Shown: piece after piece, positions 51,992 through 60,704 of the stretch | Layout: each line of letters opens with the position of its first letter | Numbering within the stretch: position 1 is the stretch's first letter | Source of the DNA: Amycolatopsis keratiniphila subsp. keratiniphila | Lineage (GTDB): Bacteria > Actinomycetota > Actinomycetes > Mycobacteriales > Pseudonocardiaceae | Direction of reading: 5' to 3' | Length of the DNA: 64,000 bases | Assembly: GCF_001620365.2 (NCBI RefSeq) | Contig: NZ_LQMT02000032.1 | Location: 43,836-107,835, forward strand | Translations under genes and position numbers: made by a program | The notes under the pieces: generated by a model | Database searches by the model: none | Told to the model about the DNA's origin: nothing | Seen by the model: only the letters and a program-made list of their open reading frames with translations

Positions 51992-54316
51992 TTAGCCAAG
52001 ACCCTCCAGCGCGGGAACAAGGTCACCGGTCTGCACTACGCCCATCCGACGGGTCGCCCTGGTCAGGGCCACATAAAGATCGTTGAGCCCGCGCGGCGAC
52101 TCGGCGACGACCTCGTCCGGGGCGATCAGCAGGACCGAGTCGAACTCCAGCCCCTTCGCCCGCTCGACCGGCATCACCGAAACCCGGTCCCCCGACTCGC
52201 CGAGCGTCTCCGTCAGTGTCGGGACCAACGGCGACGGACACAGCACCGCGACCGTCCCACCGTCCACAGCGGACAGTTCGGCGTCGACGAGACCGGGCAG
52301 TTCCGCGACGAGCTCCGCCGGGTCCACCGCACGCAGCCAGGGCTCGAAACCCGTCTCCCGCACCGAAACCGGCGCCTCCAGCTCCGGGTTGACATCGGCG
52401 AGCACCCGGGACGCGACGGCCATGATCTCCGCCGGGGTCCGGTAGTTCACGGTCAGTTCTTCGAGCCGCCAGCGGTCGGCGACGTACGGCGAAAGCGCCT
52501 CTCCCCACGACTTCGCCCCACCGGCCGCGCCGGTCTGGGCGACGTCGCCGACCAGCGTCATCGACCGGTTCGGCGACCGGCGCATCAGCAGGCGCCAGTC
52601 CATCGCGGTCAGTTCCTGCGCCTCGTCGACGATCACGTGCCCGAAGGTCCAGGTCCGGTCCTGGGCGGCCCGCTGTGCCGCGGTCATCTCGCTGCGGCGC
52701 TGCTGACGTTCGGCGAACAGTTCGGCGTCGAGGACGTCGCCCACCCGCAGCAGTTCCTCGTCGACGATCTCCTCGTCCTGTTCGAGGATGTCGAGCACAC
52801 CTTCCGCGTAGGCGCGGTCCTCCCGCTCGCGGCGGGCGGCCTCGGCGCGGGCTTCGGTGTCGTCCTCGCCGAGCAGTTCGGCGAGCTCGTCGAGCAACGG
52901 GACGTCCGACGGGCTCCACTTCGCGTCCGTCGGGCTGTAGAGATGCTCACGATCGGTGTCCGACAAGGCTTTCCCGGCCGCGCTGCGCAGCCGTTCGCGG
53001 TCGGCGAACAGCTCGTCGAGCACGATCTCCGGGGTGAGTTTGGGCCACAGCCCGTTGATCGCGGCGGCCACGTTCCCGTCCGCGGCGACCTCGGCCCGGA
53101 TGTCCTGGACGTCGCGCGCGTCGAGCAGGTCCTCCCCCAGTTTGCGGGCGGCCTGCCTGGTCAGCGCGTCGAGGAGGTCCGAGACGAAGATCCGCCGCGC
53201 GAGGTTGTGCGGACGGCGCGACCGCCGGGCCCGCGTCCGCGCCTCGGTGCAGGTCTTGCGGTCGAGCATGAGGATCTCGCGCTCGAATTCGATCTCCAGC
53301 ACCGGTTCCGGCACACGCTGCCGGTCGCGGACCGCGTTGGCGAGCACGTCGGCCATCACGGGACGGCCCTTGATCTCGGCGGCCTCGCGGGTGACCGGTC
53401 CGGTGGCGTCCAGGCCGGGGTACAGCTGCCCGATCGTGGCCAGCAGCACCCCTGTCTCACCCAGCGACGGCAGGACCTGCCCGATGTAGCGGAGGAACGT
53501 GCTGTTCGGCCCGACCACCAGCACGCCACGTGTGGTGAGCTGCTGGCGATGCGTGTAGAGCAGGTACGCCGCGCGGTGCAGCGCGACGGCGGTCTTGCCG
53601 GTGCCCGGCCCGCCCTGGACCACCAGAACGCCGTTCGGCGACGCGCGGATGATGCGGTCCTGCTCGGCCTGGATGGTGGCGACGATGTCGCTCATCTCGC
53701 CGGTGCGGCGGCGCTCCAGCGCGGCCAGCAACGCCGCCTCGCCCGCGAGCCCGAGGTCCTGGCCCTGGTCGGCGGCGGAGAGGTCGAGGATCTCGTCGTC
53801 GACGCCGACGACCTTCCGGCTCAGCGACCGGATGTGACGGCGCCGCCGGACACCTTCGGGCGAGGCCGCGGTGGCGAGGTAGAAGGGCCGCGCGACCGGC
53901 GCGCGCCAGTCGACCAGCAGCGGACGGTAGTCGTCGTCCTCGTCGAACAGCCCGAGCCGTCCGATGTAGGTGGTCTCCTCCGCGTGGTCCGGCAGGAAGT
54001 CGAGGCGGCCGAAGCACAGGCCCTGCTCGACGGAGCTCAGCTGGGCCAGCCTGTCGGTGTACAGCGTCGTGGCGACGTCGCGTTCGGTGCGCGCCTGCGG
54101 GGTGCCGCCGGTCTGGCGCAGCGTCTCGTCGAGCCTGCGCTGCGCGTCGACGCGTTCGGTGTCGAGCTTGCGGTAGAGGGTGGTGACGTACTGCTGCTCG
54201 AGCGCGACGTCCTGCTCGAGCGCGTCGAGTTCCCGGTCCGGGGACACGGACAAAAGCAGCCTGCTTTCGAGAGGTGGGACAGGGGCCGAACGAAGTACAA
54301 CGGCGCCCGCCATCAT
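51992..54316 (-). CDS. helD: HelD-like UvrD/Rep superfamily helicase (RNA polymerase recycling factor)
   Basis: 774 aa. An N-terminal coiled coil (about 25-75, LDALEQDVALEQQYVTTLYR) precedes Walker A GGPGTGKTAVAL. Walker B/DEAQ is VIVDEAQELTAMD. Later motifs are VNYRTPAEI, VERAKGLEFDSV and LYVALTRATRRM. HelD removes stalled RNA polymerase from DNA, and the related HelR gives rifamycin tolerance. The start is uncertain: ATG 54316 or an internal GTG at VSPDREL. No rifamycin-associated element is seen upstream. Confidence 0.88.
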   Translation of the reverse strand: MMAGAVVLRSAPVPPLESRLLLSVSPDRELDALEQDVALEQQYVTTLYRKLDTERVDAQRRLDETLRQTGGTPQARTERDVATTLYTDRLAQLSSVEQGLCFGRLDFLPDHAEETTYIGRLGLFDEDDDYRPLLVDWRAPVARPFYLATAASPEGVRRRRHIRSLSRKVVGVDDEILDLSAADQGQDLGLAGEAALLAALERRRTGEMSDIVATIQAEQDRIIRASPNGVLVVQGGPGTGKTAVALHRAAYLLYTHRQQLTTRGVLVVGPNSTFLRYIGQVLPSLGETGVLLATIGQLYPGLDATGPVTREAAEIKGRPVMADVLANAVRDRQRVPEPVLEIEFEREILMLDRKTCTEARTRARRSRRPHNLARRIFVSDLLDALTRQAARKLGEDLLDARDVQDIRAEVAADGNVAAAINGLWPKLTPEIVLDELFADRERLRSAAGKALSDTDREHLYSPTDAKWSPSDVPLLDELAELLGEDDTEARAEAARREREDRAYAEGVLDILEQDEEIVDEELLRVGDVLDAELFAERQQRRSEMTAAQRAAQDRTWTFGHVIVDEAQELTAMDWRLLMRRSPNRSMTLVGDVAQTGAAGGAKSWGEALSPYVADRWRLEELTVNYRTPAEIMAVASRVLADVNPELEAPVSVRETGFEPWLRAVDPAELVAELPGLVDAELSAVDGGTVAVLCPSPLVPTLTETLGESGDRVSVMPVERAKGLEFDSVLLIAPDEVVAESPRGLNDLYVALTRATRRMGVVQTGDLVPALEGLG

Positions 54317-54384
54317 CTCATTCCCGCGCTTTCACCCGGACCAGGAGGAAGGCGCGCCGACAGGTGGGAACGGCGTGGGTTCGA

Positions 54385-54505
54385 GCGTCCTGAAGGCCCC
54401 CTTTAGGACATTCATCGTCTCAAAGGAGGCCTTCAGGACAACATCTTGGCGCCCCGAATGTGGCATTGGGGCCGTTGAGCGTCCCCAACGCCACATTGGG
54501 AACCC
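54385..54505. repeat. Intergenic composite repeat related to 24.2-24.5 kb
   Basis: 54385-54440 repeats, with changes, the interior unit of the 24.2 kb element: GTCCTGAAGGCCCCCTTTAG, then CGTCTCAAAGGAGGCCTTCA. It is followed by two small hairpins, CCCC(G)AATGTGGCATTGGGG (54452-54471) and CCCAACGCCACATTGGG (around 54484-54500). It lacks the flanking CATTTAGAGGAC words. It lies in the gap upstream of helD and downstream of ctaB. Confidence 0.65.
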
Positions 54506-54510
54506 CGACA

Positions 54511-54563
54511 CGCGTGAAGGCCCCCTTCCCTCGGCTCAGCCGGGGGAAGGGGGCCTTCACGCG
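54511..54563. terminator. Long hairpin, family C (second copy)
   Basis: The 24-nt arms (54511-54534 and 54540-54563) are complementary with one mismatch around CTCAG. It is the same stem as at 12447-12501. It lies 9 bp beyond the ctaB stop. Confidence 0.65.
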
Positions 54564-54571
54564 CTACAAGA

Positions 54572-55552
54572 TCAGAAAGGCAGCCCGATGGCGGGAAGCC
54601 CGATCGCCGAGTCCACCGCCAGCGCGACGAACACGATCATCAGGTACGTGTTCGACCGGTGGAACAGCGACATCGGCTTGGTCTCCTCGCCGCGCCGCAC
54701 CGCCGCGTTCAGGCTGTGCGCGTAGAAGAGGAACCAGCCGCCGGCCAGGATCGCGAACGTCGTGTAGATCCAGCTCGTCACCGGGACCAGCAGCAGCGTC
54801 CACGCGACCATCACCCACGAGTAGATGACGATCTGCCGCGCCACGTGCTGCGGGGTGGCCACCACCGGCAGCATCGGCACGCCGGCGCGCTCGTAGTCCT
54901 CGCGGTACTTCATGCCCAGCGCCCAGGTGTGCGGCGGGGTCCAGAAGAAGATGACGCCGAACATCACGAACGCGGGCCACTCGACCGTGCCGGTGACGGC
55001 GGCCCAGCCGATGACGACCGGCATGCAGCCCGCCGCGCCGCCCCAGACCACGTTCTGTGACGTACGCCGCTTCAACACCAGCGTGTAGACGAAGATGTAG
55101 AAGAGGATCGTCACGATCGCGAGGATCGCCGAGAGCAGGTTCACCGTGAAATAGAGCACGACGAACGACAGGACGCCGAGCACGAGACCGAAGATCAGCG
55201 CGCCTCGCCGGGGAACGGATTCCTTCACCAGCGGCCGGCGCTTCGTGCGATTCATCACCTTGTCGATGTCCGCGTCGATGACGCAGTTCAAGGCGTTGGC
55301 GCTACCGGCGGCCATGGTGCCGCCCACGAGCGTCGCGAGGACCAGCCACGGGGACGGGATTTCCCGGCCCGCCAGGAACATCGCGGGAATCGTGGTGACG
55401 AGGAGGAGCTCGATCACCCTGGGCTTCGCGAGGGCGGCGTACGCGCCGACGACCTGGCGGATTGTTCGCCGGCCACCGTGCGGTCGTTCACCGGTCGGAT
55501 GTACGGCGCTGGTGCTGTCACTGCGTCCGTGCGCAGCGTTCACCAACGACAT
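54572..55552 (-). CDS. ctaB: Protoheme IX farnesyltransferase (heme O synthase)
   Basis: 326 aa from ATG 55552, with GGGAG upstream. UbiA-family motifs are NALNCVIDADIDKVMNRTKR (the Mg-binding NxxxDxxxD) and GMKYREDYERAGVPMLP. About nine membrane segments are present. It attaches a farnesyl group to heme B; CtaA then makes heme A. It is divergent from the pentose-phosphate operon, as in M. tuberculosis Rv1451/Rv1449c. Confidence 0.94.
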   Translation of the reverse strand: MSLVNAAHGRSDSTSAVHPTGERPHGGRRTIRQVVGAYAALAKPRVIELLLVTTIPAMFLAGREIPSPWLVLATLVGGTMAAGSANALNCVIDADIDKVMNRTKRRPLVKESVPRRGALIFGLVLGVLSFVVLYFTVNLLSAILAIVTILFYIFVYTLVLKRRTSQNVVWGGAAGCMPVVIGWAAVTGTVEWPAFVMFGVIFFWTPPHTWALGMKYREDYERAGVPMLPVVATPQHVARQIVIYSWVMVAWTLLLVPVTSWIYTTFAILAGGWFLFYAHSLNAAVRRGEETKPMSLFHRSNTYLMIVFVALAVDSAIGLPAIGLPF

Positions 55553-55850
55553 TTCACTCCCTGCGTCAGTTTTCGGGGCGGGGCCCACCAGGCTTCCGGG
55601 TGATGTGGCGGCCCCGGATCCCGTGTTCTGAACCCTTCCCCGATGTTAGACGTGCTGTTTCCAGAGGGTGATCGCGGGTCCTCGACCGGCCGAACCATTA
55701 GGCTGGCCGCGGTAGCTCGCGGCGTGCCCCTGCGAACGGCCCGGACCAGGAATATCGTCCCTTCCGGATCGATTGAGATTAGTAGCGGTACACGTGGGCT
55801 ATCCACGAGGGAAGAGAAGCCACAACCTGATGACGGGGAGTTCGAGTTCA
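55553..55850. other. Divergent promoter region between ctaB and tkt, no gene seen
   Basis: 298 bp. Short open frames on both strands here have poor codon character and no ribosome sites. GACGGGGAG at 55833-55841 serves the tkt GTG start. No clear operator, riboswitch or hairpin was recognised, though promoters for both directions must lie here. Confidence 0.5.
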
Positions 55851-57953
55851 GTGTCCGAAACCGCCTCTACCAGCGAGAAGAACCCACTCCTCCGGCGCAA
55901 CGTGCCCGCCGACTGGACCGAGAACGACACGCGGGCCGTCGACACCGTGCGGGTGCTCGCCGCGGACGCGGTCGAGAACTGCGGCAGCGGTCACCCCGGC
56001 ACCGCGATGAGCCTGGCGCCGCTCGCGTACACGCTTTTCCAGCGGACGCTGCGTCATGACCCGGCGGACCCCGAGTGGCCCGCCCGTGACCGCTTCGTCC
56101 TCTCCGCCGGTCACTCGAGCCTCACCCTCTACATCCAGCTGTACCTCGCCGGGTTCGGCCTGGAGCTGGAAGACCTGAAGCAGCTGCGCAAGTGGGACTC
56201 GAAGACCCCGGGTCACCCGGAGTACCGCCACACCAAGGGCGTCGAGACCACCACCGGCCCGCTCGGACAGGGCCTGGCCAACGCGGTCGGCATGGCGATG
56301 GCGGCCCGCCGCGAGCGCGGCCTGCTGGACCCGGACACCCCGCAGGGCGAGAGCATCTTCGACCACTACATCTACGTCGTCGCCTCCGACGGTGACATCG
56401 AAGAGGGCGTCACCGCCGAGGCCTCCTCGATCGCCGGCCGCCAGGAGCTGGGCAACCTGATCGTCTTCTGGGACGACAACGAGATCTCGATCGAGGACGA
56501 CACCAAGATCGCCCTCTCCGAAGACGTCGTGAAGCGCTACGAGGCCTACGGGTGGCACACCCAGGTCGTCGAGGGTGGCGAGGACGTCGTCGCGATCGAA
56601 GAGGCCATCAAGGCCGCGAAGGCCGAGACCGAGCGCCCGTCGTTCATCGCGCTGAAGACCGTCATCGGGTACCCGGCGCCGAAGAAGATGGGCACCGGCA
56701 AGGCCCACGGCGCCGCGCTCGGCGCCGAAGAGGTCGCCGCGGTCAAGGAGATTCTCGGCTTCGACCCGGAGCGGAGCTTCCAGGTCGACGACGAGGTCAT
56801 CGCGCACACCCGCCAGGCCGTCGACCGCGGCAAGACCGCCCGCGCCGAATGGCAGGAGAAGTTCGAGGCGTGGGGCGCGGCCAACCCGGAGCGCAAGAAG
56901 ATCGCGGACCGGATGGCCACCCGCTCGCTGCCCGAGGGCTTCGCGGACAACCTGCCGACGTGGGAGCCGGACGCCAAGGGCATCGCGACCCGCAAGGCCT
57001 CCGGTGAGGTGCTCAACGCGCTCGCCGAGCCGCTTCCCGAGCTGTGGGGCGGTTCCGCGGACCTCGCGGAGAGCAACAACACCACCATGAAGGGGGCCGA
57101 CTCGTTCGGCCCGGAGAAGGCTTCCACCGACATGTGGAAGACCAGCCCGTACGGCCGGACGCTGCACTTCGGCATCCGCGAGCACGCGATGGGCTCGATC
57201 CTCAACGGCATCGCGCTGCACGGCGGCACCCGCCCCTACGGCGCGACGTTCCTGATCTTCTCCGACTACATGCGCCCGCCCGTGCGGCTGGCCGCGCTGA
57301 TGAAGGCGCCGGTCACCTACGTGTGGACGCACGACTCGATCGGCCTGGGCGAGGACGGCCCCACCCACCAGCCGATCGAGCAGCTCTCCTCGCTGCGCGC
57401 GATCCCCGGCCTCAACGTCGTCCGCCCGGCGGACGCCAACGAGACCGCGTACGCGTGGAAGGCCGTCCTGGAGGACGTCCACCACCCGTCGGGTCTCGCG
57501 CTCACCCGGCAGAACGTGCCGGTCCTGGAGGGCACCAGCGCCGAAGGCGTCAAGCGGGGCGGTTACGTCCTCGCCGAGGCGTCCAACGGCAGCCCCGAGG
57601 TCGTGCTGATCGCGACCGGCTCCGAGGTCCAGCTGGCCGTCGAGGCCCGCAAGACCCTCGAAGCCGACGGCATCCCGGCGAGCGTCGTCTCGATGCCGTG
57701 TGTCGAGTGGTTCGACGCGCAGGAGCAGTCCTACAAGGACTCGGTCATCCCGCCGTCGGTCAAGGCACGTGTCTCCGTGGAGGCCGGTGTCGCCCAGTCG
57801 TGGCACCGCTTCACCGGTGACGCCGGGGTGAACGTTTCGATCGAGCACTTCGGTGCGTCGGCCGACGCCGCCACACTGTTCCGTGAGTTCGGTTTCACCG
57901 CGGAGGCAGTCGTCGAGGCCGCCCGTCGCTCGATCGCCAACACCAAGAACTGA
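55851..57953 (+). CDS. tkt: Transketolase
   Basis: 700 aa from GTG 55851 (VSETASTSEKN), with GGGGAG 9 nt upstream; an ATG at 55830 is the alternative. Thiamine-diphosphate motifs are CGSGHPGTAMSLAPLA, VVASDGDIEEGVTAEASS with the GDG-like metal loop, and SDYMRPPVRLAALM. DSIGLGEDGPTHQP is the C-terminal TK signature. It transfers two-carbon units in the non-oxidative pentose phosphate pathway. First gene of the operon with tal, pgi, zwf, opcA and pgl. Confidence 0.95.
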   Translation: MSETASTSEKNPLLRRNVPADWTENDTRAVDTVRVLAADAVENCGSGHPGTAMSLAPLAYTLFQRTLRHDPADPEWPARDRFVLSAGHSSLTLYIQLYLAGFGLELEDLKQLRKWDSKTPGHPEYRHTKGVETTTGPLGQGLANAVGMAMAARRERGLLDPDTPQGESIFDHYIYVVASDGDIEEGVTAEASSIAGRQELGNLIVFWDDNEISIEDDTKIALSEDVVKRYEAYGWHTQVVEGGEDVVAIEEAIKAAKAETERPSFIALKTVIGYPAPKKMGTGKAHGAALGAEEVAAVKEILGFDPERSFQVDDEVIAHTRQAVDRGKTARAEWQEKFEAWGAANPERKKIADRMATRSLPEGFADNLPTWEPDAKGIATRKASGEVLNALAEPLPELWGGSADLAESNNTTMKGADSFGPEKASTDMWKTSPYGRTLHFGIREHAMGSILNGIALHGGTRPYGATFLIFSDYMRPPVRLAALMKAPVTYVWTHDSIGLGEDGPTHQPIEQLSSLRAIPGLNVVRPADANETAYAWKAVLEDVHHPSGLALTRQNVPVLEGTSAEGVKRGGYVLAEASNGSPEVVLIATGSEVQLAVEARKTLEADGIPASVVSMPCVEWFDAQEQSYKDSVIPPSVKARVSVEAGVAQSWHRFTGDAGVNVSIEHFGASADAATLFREFGFTAEAVVEAARRSIANTKN

Positions 57954-57963
57954 AGGGGAAAGC

Positions 57964-59076
57964 ATGAGCAACGACAAGCTCGCTCAGCTGTCCGAGGCAG
58001 GCGTCTCGATCTGGCTCGACGACCTGTCCCGTGAGCGCCTGAACACCGGCAACCTCGCCGAACTGATCCGCGACAAGCACGTCGTCGGCGTGACCACGAA
58101 CCCGACGATCTTCGCCAACGCGATGTCGAAGGGCGAGGCGTACGACGAGCAGACCCGCGAGCTCGCCGCCCGCGGCGCCGACGTCGAGGCCACCATCCGG
58201 GAGCTGACCACCACCGACGTGCGCAACGCCGCGGACCTGTTCCGCGACGTCTACACCGCCACGAACGGGGTCGACGGCCGGGTGTCCATCGAGGTGGACC
58301 CGCGGCTGGCCAAGGACTCCGACAAGACGGTGGCCGAGGCGCAGGACCTGTGGAAGACCGTGGACCGGCCGAACGTGCTGATCAAGATCCCGGCCACCGA
58401 AGAGGGTCTCCCGGCCATCACCAAGACCCTGGCCGAGGGCATCAGCGTCAACGTCACGCTGATCTTCTCGGTGGAGCGGTACCGGGCGGTCATCGAGGCC
58501 TACTTCGCCGGGCTGGAGCAGGCGAAGGCCAACGGTCACGACCTCAAGGGCATCCACTCGGTCGCGTCGTTCTTCGTGTCCCGTGTGGACACCGAGATCG
58601 ACAAGCGGCTCGACGCCATCGGCACCGACTCCGCCACCGCGCTGCGCGGTGAGGCCGCGATCGCCAACGCGCGGCTCGCGTACGCGGCGTTCGAGGAGCT
58701 CTTCGCTTCGGACCGCTGGAAGGCGCTCGCCGAGGCGGGCGCGAACCCGCAGCGTCCGCTGTGGGCCTCCACCGGTGTGAAGGACCCGCAGTACTCCGAC
58801 ACCCGCTACGTGGACCAGCTCGTCGTCAAGGACACGGTCAACACGATGCCGGAGAAGACCCTCGACGCCGCGGGCGACCACGCCGAGATCACCGGTGACA
58901 CGGTGACCGGCAAGGGCCCCGACGCGCAGGTCGTCTTCGACAAGCTGCGTGTGGTCGGCATCGACATCGACGACGTGTTCCTGACGCTGGAGAACGAGGG
59001 CGTCGAGAAGTTCGAGAAGTCGTGGACCGAGCTTCTCGAGACCGTCACCGGACAGCTGGAAAAGGCGAAGGACTGA
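57964..59076 (+). CDS. tal: Transaldolase
   Basis: 370 aa. The ATG at 57964 follows AAGGGGAAAGC, 10 bp after tkt. VTTNPTIFANAM is the N-terminal motif. The Schiff-base Lys is in NVLIKIPATEEGLPAI, followed by GISVNVTLIFSVERY. It moves a dihydroxyacetone unit between sugar phosphates. The longer length is that of the actinobacterial type. Confidence 0.95.
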   Translation: MSNDKLAQLSEAGVSIWLDDLSRERLNTGNLAELIRDKHVVGVTTNPTIFANAMSKGEAYDEQTRELAARGADVEATIRELTTTDVRNAADLFRDVYTATNGVDGRVSIEVDPRLAKDSDKTVAEAQDLWKTVDRPNVLIKIPATEEGLPAITKTLAEGISVNVTLIFSVERYRAVIEAYFAGLEQAKANGHDLKGIHSVASFFVSRVDTEIDKRLDAIGTDSATALRGEAAIANARLAYAAFEELFASDRWKALAEAGANPQRPLWASTGVKDPQYSDTRYVDQLVVKDTVNTMPEKTLDAAGDHAEITGDTVTGKGPDAQVVFDKLRVVGIDIDDVFLTLENEGVEKFEKSWTELLETVTGQLEKAKD

Positions 59077-59084
59077 TCTGGACC

Positions 59085-60704
59085 ATGGCAGGGGAAACGA
59101 CCGGCGTCGAAATCGTCGACGCCGCCCTGGCCGGCGAAGCCGCTCCGTTCGCGGAGCGGCTCGTCGCCGACCAGGTCGCATCGAAACTGGCGTCTCAGGA
59201 CGCCACACTGTGGGGTCCCGAAGCCGAGTCCGAAGCGTCGATCCGTCTCTCGTGGACGACGCTGCACAAGTCCTCGCGGCCGTTGATCGGCGAGATCGAG
59301 GCACTGCGGACCGACCTGCGTTCCGAGGGCGTCGACCGCGTCGTCCTCGCGGGCATGGGCGGTTCGTCGCTGGCCCCCGAGGTCATCACCGCGACCGACG
59401 GCGTCCCGCTGACGGTCCTCGACACCACCGACCCCGGACAGGTCGCCGACGCGCTGGCCGGTGACCTGGAGCGCACGGTCATCGTCGTGTCGTCGAAATC
59501 CGGCGGCACCGTCGAGACCGACAGCCACCGGCGGATCTTCGCGAAGGCCTTCGCCGACGCGGGCATCGACGCGGCCCGGCGGATCGTGGTCGTCACCGAC
59601 CCCGGCTCGCCGTTCGCGGAACTGTCCGAAAAGGAGGGTTACCGCAAGGTCTTCCTCGCCGACCCGAACGTCGGCGGCCGCTACTCGGCGCTGACCGCGT
59701 TCGGGCTCGTCCCGGCCGGGCTCGCCGGCGCGGACGTCGCCCGCCTGCTCGACCAGGCCGCCTCGGTGGCCGACGAGCTGGCCGCCGACTCCGTCGACAA
59801 CCCCGCGATCAAGCTCGCGGCGGCGTGGGGCGCGGCGCACGAAAAGGGCGCCGAGAAGGTCGTCATCGCGGACACGGGATCAGGCATCAAGGGCTTCGCC
59901 GACTGGGCGGAGCAGCTGATCGCCGAGTCCACCGGCAAGCAGGGCACCGGTCTCCTGCCGGTCGCCGTCGAAGGCCCGGACTCCCCCGGTTTCGCCGACG
60001 CCAAGGGCGACGCCACCCCGGTGGCCGTCGGCGCGGCGGAAGGCGCGGCGAAGATCTCCGTGACCGGCTCGCTCGGCGCGCAGTTCCTGCTGTGGGAGTT
60101 CGCCACCGCGCTCGCCGGGCGGCTGCTCGGGATCAACCCGTTCGACCAGCCCGACGTCGAGGCCGCCAAGAAGGCCGCGCGTTCGCTGCTCGACAACCCG
60201 GACAAGCTCAAGGGCGGCGAAGAGCCGTCCACTGTGGACGGCGCGGTCGAGGTGTTCGGCTCGGAAGGCGTTTCCACGGACGGGAAGCTCGCGGACATCC
60301 TGCGGGCTTTCTTCGACTCCGCCCCGGAAACCGGCTACATCGCGGTGCAGGCGTACCTCGACCGGCTCGACGACGCGTCGACGGCCGTCCTGCGCGGCGA
60401 GATCGCCAAGCGGACCGGACGGCAGACCACCTTCGGATGGGGGCCGCGGTTCCTGCACTCCACCGGGCAGTACCACAAGGGCGGGCACCAGAACGGTGTC
60501 TTCCTGCAGATCACCGGCGCCGTCGAGGACGATCTCGACGTTCCGGACCGGCCGTACACCCTCGGCGTCCTGCAGCACGCGCAGGCGCTGGGTGACGGTC
60601 AGGTGCTCGCCGAGCACGGCCGTCCGGTGCTGCGCCTGCACCTCACCGACCGGGCCGCCGGCCTGGCCGGACTGGTCCGCGCGGTACAGGAGGCCGGCGA
60701 GTGA
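59085..60704 (+). CDS. pgi: Glucose-6-phosphate isomerase
   Basis: 539 aa from ATG 59085. A SIS-type fold is seen with VVLAGMGGSSLAPEV, SSKSGGTVETDSHRRIFA and FLLWEFATALAGRLLGINPF. FLHSTGQYHKGGHQNG is the C-terminal active-site region. It resembles the PGI group fused to transaldolase in some actinobacteria, here separate. It is inserted between tal and zwf, unlike in M. tuberculosis. Its stop overlaps zwf by four bases (GTGA). Confidence 0.9.
   Translation: MAGETTGVEIVDAALAGEAAPFAERLVADQVASKLASQDATLWGPEAESEASIRLSWTTLHKSSRPLIGEIEALRTDLRSEGVDRVVLAGMGGSSLAPEVITATDGVPLTVLDTTDPGQVADALAGDLERTVIVVSSKSGGTVETDSHRRIFAKAFADAGIDAARRIVVVTDPGSPFAELSEKEGYRKVFLADPNVGGRYSALTAFGLVPAGLAGADVARLLDQAASVADELAADSVDNPAIKLAAAWGAAHEKGAEKVVIADTGSGIKGFADWAEQLIAESTGKQGTGLLPVAVEGPDSPGFADAKGDATPVAVGAAEGAAKISVTGSLGAQFLLWEFATALAGRLLGINPFDQPDVEAAKKAARSLLDNPDKLKGGEEPSTVDGAVEVFGSEGVSTDGKLADILRAFFDSAPETGYIAVQAYLDRLDDASTAVLRGEIAKRTGRQTTFGWGPRFLHSTGQYHKGGHQNGVFLQITGAVEDDLDVPDRPYTLGVLQHAQALGDGQVLAEHGRPVLRLHLTDRAAGLAGLVRAVQEAGE

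Noticed and set aside
54317..54384. Rifamycin-associated element upstream of helD
   Set aside because: No 19-bp inverted repeat of that type is present, so rifamycin induction like helR is not supported.
55643..56059. Small plus-strand ORF at the start of tkt
   Set aside because: Out of frame with tkt, no ribosome site, and it overlaps well-conserved transketolase sequence.
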